64,000 bases of DNA from Alphaproteobacteria bacterium (lineage in GTDB: Bacteria > Pseudomonadota > Alphaproteobacteria > Sphingomonadales > Sphingomonadaceae). Below, piece after piece: positions 27,897-37,027 of this stretch. Each line of letters opens with the position of its first letter. The stretch's first letter is position 1. The stretch lies in contig JAUIIG010000009.1 of NCBI GenBank assembly GCA_030431875.1, positions 1 to 64,000 on the forward strand. The letters are read 5' to 3'. The notes beneath the pieces are model-generated. The model worked only from the letters and a program-made list of their open reading frames with translations, was not told the DNA's origin and did not search any database. The position numbers were made by a program, and so were the translations under genes.

Positions 27897-29213
27897 TCAC
27901 TCGGCGAGGAAGGCGTCGTCGGCGATCCCTTGCGGACGGACATTGCCTCCCGGAACCGAGTAGAGCGTAAAGGTCAGCACTTCGTAGATGTAGCCTTCAC
28001 CGCGCTCGTCGTTGACATATTGTGCGCGGAAGGTTTCCGGGTCGGGGAAGGCTGAGGCGCTGAAGTCGCCGGCAAACATGCGGCAGTCCTCGTCCAGCGG
28101 GCCGCCCAGCGCATATTGCATCTTGTAGGTGCCGTCGGCGAGCCCGCTGACCGAGCCGGTTTCGCCGCGGCTGACGTAGAAGGAGACGAGCAGGTCGTTG
28201 GTCTGGCTGTTGCGCACGTTGACGATGGCATTGCCGCTGGAGCCGTTGTCGATCTCCAGCTGGTGCCCCTCGGCAGCGAGGTTTTCCTGCCCGGCAAGCA
28301 CGGCGCCGTTCGCAGGAGGATTGTCACAGGTGACGAGGTCCTCCACCGGCACTTCCTGCATGCCCGTTTCCGGGTCGATGCGGGCAACCGGTACGGTATC
28401 GCTGTAGTAGCTGGGCTCGGCCCGCGCCGAACTGCCGCCGTCAGCGGTGGAGATCCACGCAATCAGCGCGATGGGCACCCACAGCAGCAGGAGCACCCGC
28501 AGGATCGCCTGCGGGATATTGGGCTTCCACGCATCTTCGGTGGGTTCGGCAGGTGGCACGCCGTCGGCTTTGCAGGCCTCGAGGAAATTGTGTGCCGCCT
28601 CCATCGTGGACGGATCGCGGGAGGTGAGCAGGTGCTGCGCGCCGGCCTGGGCACTGGCCATGTCGCCCATGTTGGCGAAGGCCACCACGTTCTGCCATGC
28701 CAGCGCCTCGCTGACGCCAGCGGGCTTCTCGCCGCAGGCCACGTTCTGGAAGCCCTTGCCGATGGTCCAGATCGGCCCCCAGGGAATGCCCCACCAGCCA
28801 ACGATGCCGGTCAGGGCCGTCGCGCCGAGCGCTTCCTTGCGGGCACAGGGTGCGCAGTAGACGCCCTGGACCGGAGAGCGGTTGGTGAACAGGATGAAGC
28901 TGAAGACGCGCCAGAAGACGAGGTAGCGCGGCTGGATAGGCATGGCGTCGCACTTCTGGCAGTGGATGGTCTCTACCTGGCCGGGCTCTCCACCGTGACT
29001 GGCCTCGGTCATGTCCAGATCGTAGTCGGCGCGGCGATAGGCGTCGGAGAGGATGGCGTAGGCATCCTCGATCTGCGCCATGCCCTGTTCGCCGCCGACT
29101 GCTGCAGGGTCTTGCTGGTAGAGGTCTTTCAGCTGGTTGAACGCGTCTTCGATCTGCTGCGGGCTCGCGTCGCGCGCCACGCCCAATACATCATAGAGAT
29201 TTGCAGTTGCCAT
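27897..29213 (-). CDS. J-like domain membrane protein with zinc-ribbon Cys pairs
   Basis: A 438-residue protein. The first 65 residues resemble a DnaJ J-domain (NLYDVLGVARDASPQQIEDA, then AYAILSDAYRRADYD) but the HPD motif that activates DnaK is missing; the position reads QQD. Next are two Cys pairs (HCQKCDAMP and YCAPCARKE) with a hydrophobic segment between, then a glycine/tryptophan-rich hydrophobic stretch (GIVGWWGIPWGPIW), a helical region and another membrane segment near residue 240 (AILRVLLLLWVPIALIAWI). The C-terminal 170 residues are probably outside the membrane. The lack of HPD suggests binding of clients or a structural role, not DnaK stimulation. Function unknown. Confidence 0.8.
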   Translation of the reverse strand: MATANLYDVLGVARDASPQQIEDAFNQLKDLYQQDPAAVGGEQGMAQIEDAYAILSDAYRRADYDLDMTEASHGGEPGQVETIHCQKCDAMPIQPRYLVFWRVFSFILFTNRSPVQGVYCAPCARKEALGATALTGIVGWWGIPWGPIWTIGKGFQNVACGEKPAGVSEALAWQNVVAFANMGDMASAQAGAQHLLTSRDPSTMEAAHNFLEACKADGVPPAEPTEDAWKPNIPQAILRVLLLLWVPIALIAWISTADGGSSARAEPSYYSDTVPVARIDPETGMQEVPVEDLVTCDNPPANGAVLAGQENLAAEGHQLEIDNGSSGNAIVNVRNSQTNDLLVSFYVSRGETGSVSGLADGTYKMQYALGGPLDEDCRMFAGDFSASAFPDPETFRAQYVNDERGEGYIYEVLTFTLYSVPGGNVRPQGIADDAFLAE

Positions 29214-29330
29214 GGACCAAGCCCCCCGGTTTGTCCGCCCTGTGACAGTTTTACCGGTGCAACATCATTGCGCAAGCGGGCCTATCCTTCCGCGCAAATT
29301 GGCTGGGGAAAGGCGTGCGGCCTGCTGCTG

Positions 29331-29909
29331 TCAGCTTTCGAGCAATTCCAGTTCTACCGTGCCGTGGCCCGCGCGGACGATGCCGATCTCCTCGGCAGCA
29401 GCACGCGAGAGGTCGATCGTGCGGCCGCGCACGAAGGGGCCGCGATCGTTGATGCGCACCACGACCGAGCGGCCATTGCGCGGATTGGTTACGCGGACGA
29501 GGCTGCCGAAGGGGAGGGTGCGGTGCGCGGCGGTGAGCTGGTGCATGTCGAAGCTCTCGCCGTTGGCCGTGCGGCGACCGTGGAAACGGCGGCCATAGTA
29601 GCTGGCGACTCCACTGCCGAGCGGCGTAGCCGTAGGCGGGGCGGGCTCGATGGTGGTGATGTCCACCGCGTGATCGGGCAGCACGGGGTCGACCGGCTCG
29701 TCGAGGTGAGCGAAGGCTTCTTCGAACGTTGCTTCGTCGCTGGGCGCGAAGACCGGCTGGTCGGCCGCGGGAACGGTTTCCAGCGAGGATTCAAGGTTGG
29801 TCGGATCGCCCTGCTGGGCAAGGCCCGAACCCGTCGTCCCGAACAGGACGAGGGCGGCAATGGGAGCCAGCCAGCGCCGTGCGGCGCGCGGAAGATCATT
29901 GCTGACCAT
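29331..29909 (-). CDS. rlpA: RlpA-family septal ring lytic transglycosylase
   Basis: A 192-residue exported protein. After a signal segment ([20 protein letters not shown]) and a linker of about 70 residues, the double-psi beta-barrel domain starts at [20 protein letters not shown] and includes [19 protein letters not shown] and [16 protein letters not shown], the RlpA signature with the catalytic Asp. RlpA enzymes cut denuded glycan at the division septum. No C-terminal SPOR domain is present, so septal targeting must rely on something else. ATG 29909 is chosen over 29945, since the first 12 residues do not improve the signal peptide. It lies downstream of the argG-rlpA interval described separately. 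Confidence 0.88.
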   Translation of the reverse strand: MVSNDLPRAARRWLAPIAALVLFGTTGSGLAQQGDPTNLESSLETVPAADQPVFAPSDEATFEEAFAHLDEPVDPVLPDHAVDITTIEPAPPTATPLGSGVASYYGRRFHGRRTANGESFDMHQLTAAHRTLPFGSLVRVTNPRNGRSVVVRINDRGPFVRGRTIDLSRAAAEEIGIVRAGHGTVELELLES

Positions 29910-30055
29910 GGGCCGCACATACGCCTGAAAGGCGCGAAAAGCCATTGTCGGCTGTGGAAACGGGCGCTGGCGCGGGGCGGACGGGCGCGAAATGCGCGGA
30001 TTTCACGACGAATTGCTAGGTCGAAATGACGGATCAGGTATGCACTTTGCACCCC

Positions 30056-30089
30056 AAAGAGAAATGGGGCCGGTATTGCTACCGACCCC
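30056..30089 (-). terminator. Rho-independent terminator ending the argG-rlpA interval transcript
   Basis: On the minus strand GGGGTCGGTA-GCAA-TACCGGCCCC forms a 10-bp stem with a GNRA loop, followed by ATTTCTCTTT. The U-G pair in the middle is a wobble on this strand but a C/A mismatch on the other, which fixes the direction as leftward. Confidence 0.8.
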
Positions 30090-30595
30090 ACTCTCACCGG
30101 CGGTGGGCTCTCGAAAGAACGCTTATCGCCTGGCGTGTCTCCGATTGTCCGTTGCCCGAAGGCCCGGTTCCATCCGGATATGTCGCCCGGCGCTCGCGCC
30201 GGTGCCGGACTGGTGCCTTGGTCATCAGGGGGTCACGAGGACCAGTCCTGTTGGACCTGGCGGCCATTCCGCTGGGCGAAGCTGTCTTCCTGGCATCTCA
30301 AGCGGTTCCACCTGCAGCAAGCTGCACGCTTCACCATCGACACCGGGCTGCAACACTCCGGCCACCGATCACATTCTTCCTCGGTTTCATCGGTCCGTTC
30401 CGTCTTCCCCCGAAGGTTCCGACTTCGCTTTCCTCCACCGCGACGTCCTGTCACCGCGTCGAGTTCGCTTCGGTTTCCGTTCCACTGTCTCGGCAGGCGA
30501 TCCAGCTTTGCGATCCGTTTTCGCTCTCGATGTCTGCAGAATGCGCGGGTGGACCGAGTCGGGCAAGGGCGCGAGCGTGCACTTATCCACTTTTG
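30056..30595 (-). ncRNA. Candidate structured non-coding RNA of about 540 nt
   Basis: The minus strand holds hairpins closed by loops known to be unusually stable in RNA: UGCAG-CUUG-CUGCA (30313-30326), GCC-UUCG-GGC (30154-30163), GUC-GGAA-CC-UUCG-GG-GGAA-GAC (30402-30423), CCGGCG-CGAG-CGCCGG (30187-30202) and a 10-bp GNRA-closed terminator stem (30066-30089). On the plus strand these loops become CGAA, CAAG and TTGC, which have no special stability, and one terminator pair is lost, so the minus strand is the likely transcript. The 5' end is a guess from a TTGACT (30625-30630), 17-bp spacer, TGGCAT (30602-30607) promoter match. I found no RNase P, tmRNA, SRP or 6S signature. It could also be a long argG 3' UTR. 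Confidence 0.5.
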
Positions 30596-30627
30596 GCGCA
30601 AATGCCAGTGGACAAGGGTGGATAAGT
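30581..30627. repeat. 10-bp inverted repeat of DnaA-box-like sequences
   Basis: ACTTATCCAC (30581-30590) and GTGGATAAGT (30618-30627) are perfect inverted arms 27 bp apart. Both contain TTATCCAC, eight of nine bases of the DnaA box TTATCCACA; a third related site, TTGTCCACT on the minus strand, is at 30607-30615. The right arm touches a TTGACT -35-like hexamer on the minus strand. Confidence 0.6.
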
Positions 30628-30681
30628 CAACGGCTCATCGCAACATGCGAAACCAACCCGCGATTTCTCGCAGGTGCAGCA

Positions 30682-30706
30682 CGAAAATCACACCTTTTTG
30701 GGTGTT
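30682..30706 (-). terminator. Weak terminator-like hairpin after argG
   Basis: Just after the argG stop, the minus strand reads ACACC-CAAAAA-GGTGT followed by GATTTTCG. The 5-bp stem is short, so it may be only partly effective and allow read-through into the RNA region. Confidence 0.4.
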
Positions 30707-30710
30707 TGGA

Positions 30711-31925
<1,215 letters not shown>

Positions 31926-32003
31926 CGAATGTTCCCGTTGGCAGTTGCGGCGCGGCGGTTAGCAGCGCGGCGGCCATACCGCAATCACTCTAGGGAGACT
32001 CGA

Positions 32004-32564
32004 TCAGGGGATTTCCTCAGCACCCAGTCGCGGATTGTTGCGGGTGACGTAATTGAGCCAGGCCTTGGGGCGGCGGGTGTAGTCTTCCGGCACGTCAGCC
32101 TGCAGGCCCACCAGTTCGGCAATGCGCGCCACGAAGTGGATGCAGTTGTTGGTGTCGAGGTTGTAATACGGCCCCGGATAGTCCCTCCAGGCAATTATCT
32201 CCGCCAGCAGGCGGCGGTACTGCCGGTCGCTGACCGTGACCGAGAAATGGCGGTTGGTCTCGCCGATGGTGCGCTGGGTTTCGGTCAGGATCATGTGGGC
32301 GGCGTCGCCGGAGGTAATAGCCTCGGCCGAATTGCGCGCCGAAAAGCCGTAGTTCTGGTTCACCTGCGTGCCGTCCGCCAGCGTGCCTTCAAACACCACG
32401 AAAGTGTGCGGATAGCGGCCGAAGAACAGCGATCCGTTGAACGAATGGAAGTGCACCTGCACGGCAGCCTGTGCGGTCGTCGCCACGCCAAGGGCGGCAA
32501 GGGCAAACAGCAGGGCGGCAATCAGGCGGACTGGCAGGCGGGTCAGCAAGCGGGAGGCAATCAT
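32004..32564 (-). CDS. Exported protein, possibly a permuted papain-fold hydrolase
   Basis: A 186-residue protein with a signal peptide ending around residue 33 (ALAALGVATTAQA). Conserved-looking polar residues are His53 in FGRYPHTFVVFEG and Cys141 in YNLDTNNCIHFVARIAELVG. A His before an NC-H-F segment recalls circularly permuted papain-like (NlpC/P60 or LRAT-like) enzymes, where the Cys follows at the start of a helix. This is inference from pattern only; a peptidase, amidase or acyltransferase role cannot be told apart. It starts 6 bp after the MATE gene stop and closes the cfa run. Confidence 0.6.
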   Translation of the reverse strand: MIASRLLTRLPVRLIAALLFALAALGVATTAQAAVQVHFHSFNGSLFFGRYPHTFVVFEGTLADGTQVNQNYGFSARNSAEAITSGDAAHMILTETQRTIGETNRHFSVTVSDRQYRRLLAEIIAWRDYPGPYYNLDTNNCIHFVARIAELVGLQADVPEDYTRRPKAWLNYVTRNNPRLGAEEIP

Positions 32565-32570
32565 GCGTGG

Positions 32571-33920
32571 TCAGCTCTTGTCTTGGTTTGCAGGCGTTTC
32601 CAGCTCCTTGAGCAGGCCGGGAAAGTAAACCGCAAGGCCGCCCGCGCGCAACAGGTAGCTGGTGCTCATGGCGATCCAGACGCCCCAGTTGCCGTAGGGG
32701 CGCAGGGCCAGGTCCAGGGCGATGTAGAGCACGGTGGCCACGACGCCGGCATTACGCAGCGCCTTGCCGCGCGTCGCCCCGATGAAGACGCCGTCGAGCA
32801 TCCAGCTGGGCATGCCCAGCAGCGGGATCAGCGCGGCGAAGGGCAGGAAGGTCCGGGCAATGTCGCGAACCTGCGGATCAGTCGTGAGAAAGTCGATCAG
32901 CGGACCGCCGGCCAGCAGGAAGGCGAACGCCAGCAGCGCGCCGCTGGCAAGCGAGAACTCGCCGGTCAGCCGGATCGCGCGCAAGAAACGGGCGCGGTCG
33001 AGCTGGCCGATGGCGCTGCCCACGCGCTCTTCGGCAGTGAAAGCGAAGGCATCGAGGATGAAGGCGGCAAAGCTGACGAATTGCAGCAGCACGTGGTTGG
33101 CGGCGAGCGCAGTGGCGCCTTGCCGCGCCCCGGCATTGGCGAGCCAGGTGAACAGCACGAGCAGGGCAATGGTGCGGATCATGATGTCGCGGTTGACCGC
33201 GAACAGCTTGGCCAGTCGCGCGCGGTCTGTCAGCAGGTCGCGCGGCGTTCGGGCGAGCATGGCGAGGACATTGTCGCCCGCAACCCGGCCCACGATCGCG
33301 AGGCCCAGCACCAGCGCGGTGATCTCCGCACATGCCGTGCCGAGGCCGACCCCGAAAGCACCAAAACCCATGCCCCAGACGAACCACACGTCGAGCGCGA
33401 TGTTTGCCACGTTCATGACGATTTGCAGGATCAGCGCCTCGCGCGTGCGGCCGAGGCCCAGCAACCAGCCATTGATGGCGTAAACGGCAAGCGCAGCGGG
33501 CGCGCCGATGAAGCGGCCCTGCATGTATCCATTGGCCTCGCCGTCGACGGCAGGTGTGCCGGACAGGATTGCCAATGCCGCCTCGCGGATCGGCCAGCTG
33601 ATCGCCAGCAGAACGAGGCCAAGCCCGAACCCCAAGGCCAGCGCACGAAGCAGCAGCGCCTCGACTTCGCTGCGTTCACCGGAGCCCTGCGCCTGCGCGG
33701 TCAGTCCCGTCATGCCCATGCGCAGGAAGCCGAAGGTCCAGAAGACGAGGGAGATGATAGTCGCTCCCAGCGCCACGCCTGCCAACGCCACGGCGTCACC
33801 CGTCCGCCCGATCACCGCGGTGTCGACAATGCCGACCAGCGGGATCGACGCCTGCCCCAGCATGATCGGCCACGCCTGGGCAAAAATGGAACGCCGGGTC
33901 AGGGGGGAGGCGGTGGTCAT
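32571..33920 (-). CDS. MATE family efflux transporter (DinF-like)
   Basis: A 449-residue protein with about 12 membrane segments. MATE features include the N-terminal RRSIFAQAWPIMLGQASIPL block, LVGIVDTAVIGRTGDAVALA (the family's first helix pair) and GAARQGATALAANHVLLQF in the second half. Na+ or H+ would drive export of organic cations or other substrates. The sequence is closer in feel to the DinF/eukaryotic-like branch than to NorM, but this is uncertain. No LexA box was seen upstream, so SOS control like that of E. coli dinF is not suggested. It lies between the sugar dehydrogenase and the papain-like gene. Confidence 0.92.
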   Translation of the reverse strand: MTTASPLTRRSIFAQAWPIMLGQASIPLVGIVDTAVIGRTGDAVALAGVALGATIISLVFWTFGFLRMGMTGLTAQAQGSGERSEVEALLLRALALGFGLGLVLLAISWPIREAALAILSGTPAVDGEANGYMQGRFIGAPAALAVYAINGWLLGLGRTREALILQIVMNVANIALDVWFVWGMGFGAFGVGLGTACAEITALVLGLAIVGRVAGDNVLAMLARTPRDLLTDRARLAKLFAVNRDIMIRTIALLVLFTWLANAGARQGATALAANHVLLQFVSFAAFILDAFAFTAEERVGSAIGQLDRARFLRAIRLTGEFSLASGALLAFAFLLAGGPLIDFLTTDPQVRDIARTFLPFAALIPLLGMPSWMLDGVFIGATRGKALRNAGVVATVLYIALDLALRPYGNWGVWIAMSTSYLLRAGGLAVYFPGLLKELETPANQDKS

Positions 33921-33947
33921 CGGGTCGCCCTAGTGACCCGGAATGGC

Positions 33948-35168
33948 TTAGTCCAACGCCGCCGGAGAAATCCGCAGCACCGCATGGGTCGGCCCGTCGC
34001 TGAGTACATAGATGTTGCCGTCCGGTCCTTGCGCCACGTCGCGCACGCGGTGGTGCAGCGGCTGGAGCAGGGCTTCGCGCCGCAGTTCGCCGAAGTCCTC
34101 GTTGAACACCACGCGTTGCAGGCTGCCGGTGTGGTTGATCCCGCCCCAGCGCGCGGAGCCGATGAAGAGGTTGCCCCGCCATGCGGGGAACTGGTCACCG
34201 GTGTAGAACAGCATGCCCGTGGGCGCGATCGAGGGAAGCCAGACCACGCGCGGTTCGACCGTGTCGGGGCCAAACGGCAGGGTTGCGGCATCGCTGCCAT
34301 CGTATTCGCGGCCGAAGCTGTATGTGGGCCAGCCGTAGTTCCCGCCCGGCTGCATCAGGTTGGCCTCGTCGCCGCCGTTGGGGCCGTGTTCCACTGACCA
34401 TGTCTGCCCGGTTTCCGGGTGTACGGTCAGTCCGTGCTGGTCGCGATGGCCGTAGCTGTAGATCGCCGGATGGGCTCCATCCTGCCTGACGAAAGGATTG
34501 TCGGCGGGGATAGATCCATCGGCATTGAGCCGCAGCACCTTACCATAGACGTTCGACAGGTCCTGCGCCTCTTCACCGAAAGGCGCGCCGGTGCTGACCC
34601 AGACCATACCGTTGGCGTCCACATGGACGCGGCTGCCGCCAGCGTAGGAGGCAGTCTCTGCGGAAAGCAGGGTTTCGACCTCCGCCACCTGCCCGTCTGC
34701 CCAGCGTCCGCGCAGCAGCTGCAAGAAGCCTTGCGGGCGCTGTGGCTGTTCGTCGCCGGTCGTCGGGGCGGGGGCATTGAAGGTGAAGTAGATCCATCCG
34801 TTTTCGGCAAAGTCGGGATGCAGGGCGATGTCCTGCACGCCGAACTGGGCGACTTCGGGATTGGCCTCCGGCACGCCAGCGATGGCCAGCGGATCGAGCA
34901 CGGGATTGTCGCCCGTCGCCCCGCGCAGCAGGCGCAGGCCGATACCGCGCTCGGTAATCAGCAGGTCGCCGCTCGGCAGGAATTCGATGGCGAAAGGCCG
35001 CGCGAAGTCCCGCGCCAGCACTGTCACCTCGATGCCGTGCTGTTCTGCCGTGTCGTAGACTTGCGAACCGTCAGGCAGGGCGGGCGTCGCAATGCCCGGA
35101 GGAGGCTGCTGGGCGAGGGCGGTGCCCGCAAGCACCAGCGCCGTTCCTGCCAACAGCCCCTTCCACAT
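33948..35168 (-). CDS. PQQ-dependent aldose sugar dehydrogenase-like protein, copy 1
   Basis: A 406-residue exported beta-propeller of the glucose/sorbosone dehydrogenase family (GSDH). Signal peptide: GLLAGTALVLAGTALAQ. Family blocks: RPFAIEFLPSGDLLITERG, QDIALHPDFAENGWIYFTF, YSYGHRDQHGLTVHPETG, and WSVEHGPNGGDEANLMQPG with GGNYGWPTYSFG. It probably oxidises sugars in the periplasm with PQQ, though many Asd/YliI-like members have no known physiological substrate. The start is 6 bp downstream of cfa, and the MATE gene follows after 27 bp. A second member is at 42578-43816. Confidence 0.88.
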   Translation of the reverse strand: MWKGLLAGTALVLAGTALAQQPPPGIATPALPDGSQVYDTAEQHGIEVTVLARDFARPFAIEFLPSGDLLITERGIGLRLLRGATGDNPVLDPLAIAGVPEANPEVAQFGVQDIALHPDFAENGWIYFTFNAPAPTTGDEQPQRPQGFLQLLRGRWADGQVAEVETLLSAETASYAGGSRVHVDANGMVWVSTGAPFGEEAQDLSNVYGKVLRLNADGSIPADNPFVRQDGAHPAIYSYGHRDQHGLTVHPETGQTWSVEHGPNGGDEANLMQPGGNYGWPTYSFGREYDGSDAATLPFGPDTVEPRVVWLPSIAPTGMLFYTGDQFPAWRGNLFIGSARWGGINHTGSLQRVVFNEDFGELRREALLQPLHHRVRDVAQGPDGNIYVLSDGPTHAVLRISPAALD

Positions 35169-35174
35169 GGCCGC

Positions 35175-36500
35175 TTACTCCGCCGCTTCCTTCAGCGCTG
35201 GATCGAGATGCCATTGCGGCGGCTCCTCCAGTGCGCGCAGGCGGGCGCTTTCCTCGTAGACGTAGTCGCCCGTCATCGGGATGGCGTCGCGTTCCTTCAC
35301 GTACTGGATCTGCCAGTTCACCAGCGTGCCGTGGCGGAAGCTCTGCTCTGCACCGGCAAGGTAGAACTGCCACATGCGGAAGAATTCCGGATCGTAGAGC
35401 TCTTCCAGCTCCTGCTGGTGCATGGTGGTGCGGTTGTACCATTCCTCCAGCGTGTGGCTGTAGTGGAAGCGCATGGCCTCCACGTCCATCACCTGCCAGC
35501 CAGCTTTTTCGCTCTCGGTCACCAGCTCGCTCAGCGCGGGGATATAGCCGCCGGGGAAGATGTACTTGCGCGTCCAGGCGTCGGTGAAGCCGGGAGGGCC
35601 TGCGCGCCCGCAGCAGTGGCTGAACATCACGCCCTTGGGTGCCAGCAGCTCGTGCGTCTTCTTCATGAACTGCGGGTAGTGCGGGGTGCCCACGTGTTCC
35701 AGCAGGCCGACCGAGCTGATGCGGTCGAACTCGCCTTCGACGTCGCGGTAATCCATCAGCTTGAACTTGACCTTGTCGGCCACGCCCGCTTCCTCTGCGC
35801 GCTCCTTGCAGAAGGCGATCTGGTCCGGTGCCAGCGCCACGCCCAGCACTTCGCAGTCGTAATGCTTGTTGAGGTAGAGCGCGAGGCCGCCCCAGCCGCA
35901 ACCGATATCCAGCACGCGCAGCGGACGATCCATGTCGCGCGCCGCCTGCATGTACATCTTGGCGGCAATGTGCGCCTTCTTGTCGAGCTGGGCCTTTTCC
36001 AGGCTGACATCAGTCGTGCGGTGATAGCCCATGGTGTATTGCCGGTCCTCGTCGAGGAACAGCTCGTAGAGGCGGCGGGTCAGGTTGTAGGTGTGTTCCG
36101 CATTCTTGCGCGCCTTGCCGCGCAGGTTGATGCTGTCGATCTTGGCAGCGGTCTTCTGGGCAAAGCGCTTGAGCGGGCCCTGCGGTTGAAGCGCGCGGTC
36201 GCCATGCACCTTCGCCTGTCCGGTGACGTAAAGCACCATGTCGCGGATGTCGTAAGGCGGCAGCACTTCCAGCCAGCCCCACATATATGCCTCGCCCGCG
36301 CCAACCTGCGGATAGCGGGCGATATGGCTGCTGGCCTTCTTGTTGGTGAGGCGCACATGCATGGGTTCGACATATTCGCCGCCGGTGCCATCGGGGACTG
36401 CACCACCGGGGCCGTATTCATAGACCTTGCCGTCGTAGTCGGTGATCACGAGCTTGCCCGCCCGGATCAGTTTAGTCAGCATCTTGTCGAGCAACCACAT
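35175..36500 (-). CDS. cfa: Cyclopropane-fatty-acyl-phospholipid synthase family protein
   Basis: A 441-residue SAM-dependent enzyme that adds a methylene bridge to unsaturated lipid acyl chains. The N-terminal part (to about 160) is the lipid-binding domain; the catalytic domain has the SAM motif VLDIGCGWGGLALYL, followed by GVALAPDQIAFC, DRISSVGLLEHVG, and FSHCCGRAGPPGFTDAW, then FPGGYIPALSELV. These are standard CFA synthase blocks, including the bicarbonate-binding region. It is the first gene of a leftward run: cfa, sugar dehydrogenase, MATE, exported papain-like protein, with gaps of 6, 27 and 6 bp. Confidence 0.92.
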   Translation of the reverse strand: MWLLDKMLTKLIRAGKLVITDYDGKVYEYGPGGAVPDGTGGEYVEPMHVRLTNKKASSHIARYPQVGAGEAYMWGWLEVLPPYDIRDMVLYVTGQAKVHGDRALQPQGPLKRFAQKTAAKIDSINLRGKARKNAEHTYNLTRRLYELFLDEDRQYTMGYHRTTDVSLEKAQLDKKAHIAAKMYMQAARDMDRPLRVLDIGCGWGGLALYLNKHYDCEVLGVALAPDQIAFCKERAEEAGVADKVKFKLMDYRDVEGEFDRISSVGLLEHVGTPHYPQFMKKTHELLAPKGVMFSHCCGRAGPPGFTDAWTRKYIFPGGYIPALSELVTESEKAGWQVMDVEAMRFHYSHTLEEWYNRTTMHQQELEELYDPEFFRMWQFYLAGAEQSFRHGTLVNWQIQYVKERDAIPMTGDYVYEESARLRALEEPPQWHLDPALKEAAE

Positions 36501-36589
36501 ATGCGGCGCGTCCCCTCTGTTCTGATTTCGCTTGCAAGGGGTTTGCGGAGGGTTTGGCCGACTGTCAATTGTCGGGTAGGCTGCTTTCC

Positions 36590-37027
36590 ATGAGCGAGAA
36601 CAAGACCAAACCGACCGCGGTCAGCGTCGAAAGCTTTATCGACAGCGTCGATCATGCCGGCAAGCGTGAGGATGCCAGGGTGCTCGATACCCTGTTCCGC
36701 AAGGTGACGGGCGAAGACCCCGCCATGTGGGGGCCATCGATCATCGGTTACGGCACCTACCACTACAAGTACGACAGCGGCCGCGAGGGCGATTTCCTGC
36801 GCACGGGCTTCTCCCCGCGCAAGGCCAAGCACTCGATCTACCTGATGGGCGGCTACTGCGACGAGGCGACCTCGAGGAAGAACGAAGAGCTGCTGGGCAA
36901 GCTGGGCAAGTATTCGCGGGGCAAGAGCTGTCTCTACATCAACAAGCTGGCCGACGTTGACCTGGACGTGCTTGAAGAGCTGCTGCGGGTGAACTGGGAG
37001 GCGATGAACAAGGTCTATCCCGAATAG
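36590..37027 (+). CDS. DUF1801 domain protein
   Basis: A 145-residue protein of the DUF1801 (YdhG-like) fold. Indicative segments: VESFIDSVDHAGKREDARVL, MWGPSIIGYGTYHYKY, DFLRTGFSPRKAKHSIYLMG and GKSCLYINKLADVDLDVL. The fold is small and cytoplasmic; for most members no reaction is known. ATG 36590 (MSENKTK) is chosen; a start 12 codons earlier would run into the cfa promoter region. The stop is immediately followed by the ATG of the CHAT protein, so the two are co-transcribed, though no link in function is obvious. Confidence 0.85.
   Translation: MSENKTKPTAVSVESFIDSVDHAGKREDARVLDTLFRKVTGEDPAMWGPSIIGYGTYHYKYDSGREGDFLRTGFSPRKAKHSIYLMGGYCDEATSRKNEELLGKLGKYSRGKSCLYINKLADVDLDVLEELLRVNWEAMNKVYPE

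Larger units (their letters stand above)
29910..30710. other. 800-bp argG-rlpA interval without a convincing protein gene
   Basis: Both flanking genes run leftward, and this is the longest gap in the window. ORFs exist on both strands (30026-30625 plus, 30233-30601 minus) but they lack the strong third-position GC bias of real genes here. The minus strand carries several very stable tetraloop hairpins and ends in a terminator, as listed in the ncRNA entry. A DnaA-box-like inverted repeat lies at its right side. The 150 bp left of the terminator should hold the rlpA promoter; no strong match was found. Confidence 0.7.

Noticed and set aside
30026-30625. Plus-strand 199-codon ORF and minus-strand 122-codon ORF (30233-30601) in the argG-rlpA interval
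   Set aside because: Neither has the genome's third-position GC bias, a ribosome binding site or a domain; stable RNA hairpins explain the sequence better.
30056-30630. RNase P RNA, two-piece tmRNA, SRP RNA or 6S RNA
   Set aside because: The RNase P GAGGAAAGTCCGGGC block, a tRNA-like GGTTCRA T-arm with a CCA end, a tag reading frame, and SRP AGGAAGCAGCC were looked for on both strands and not found.
29910-30710. Chromosomal replication origin
   Set aside because: Three DnaA-like boxes are clustered but there is no AT-rich unwinding region of normal size and none of the usual alphaproteobacterial origin neighbours (hemE, gidA, parAB). Kept only as a DnaA-like site.
31929-36593. Plus-strand ORFs of 822 and 724 codons
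   Set aside because: They cross several well-supported minus-strand genes and their gaps, which no real gene would do, and show no recognisable domain.
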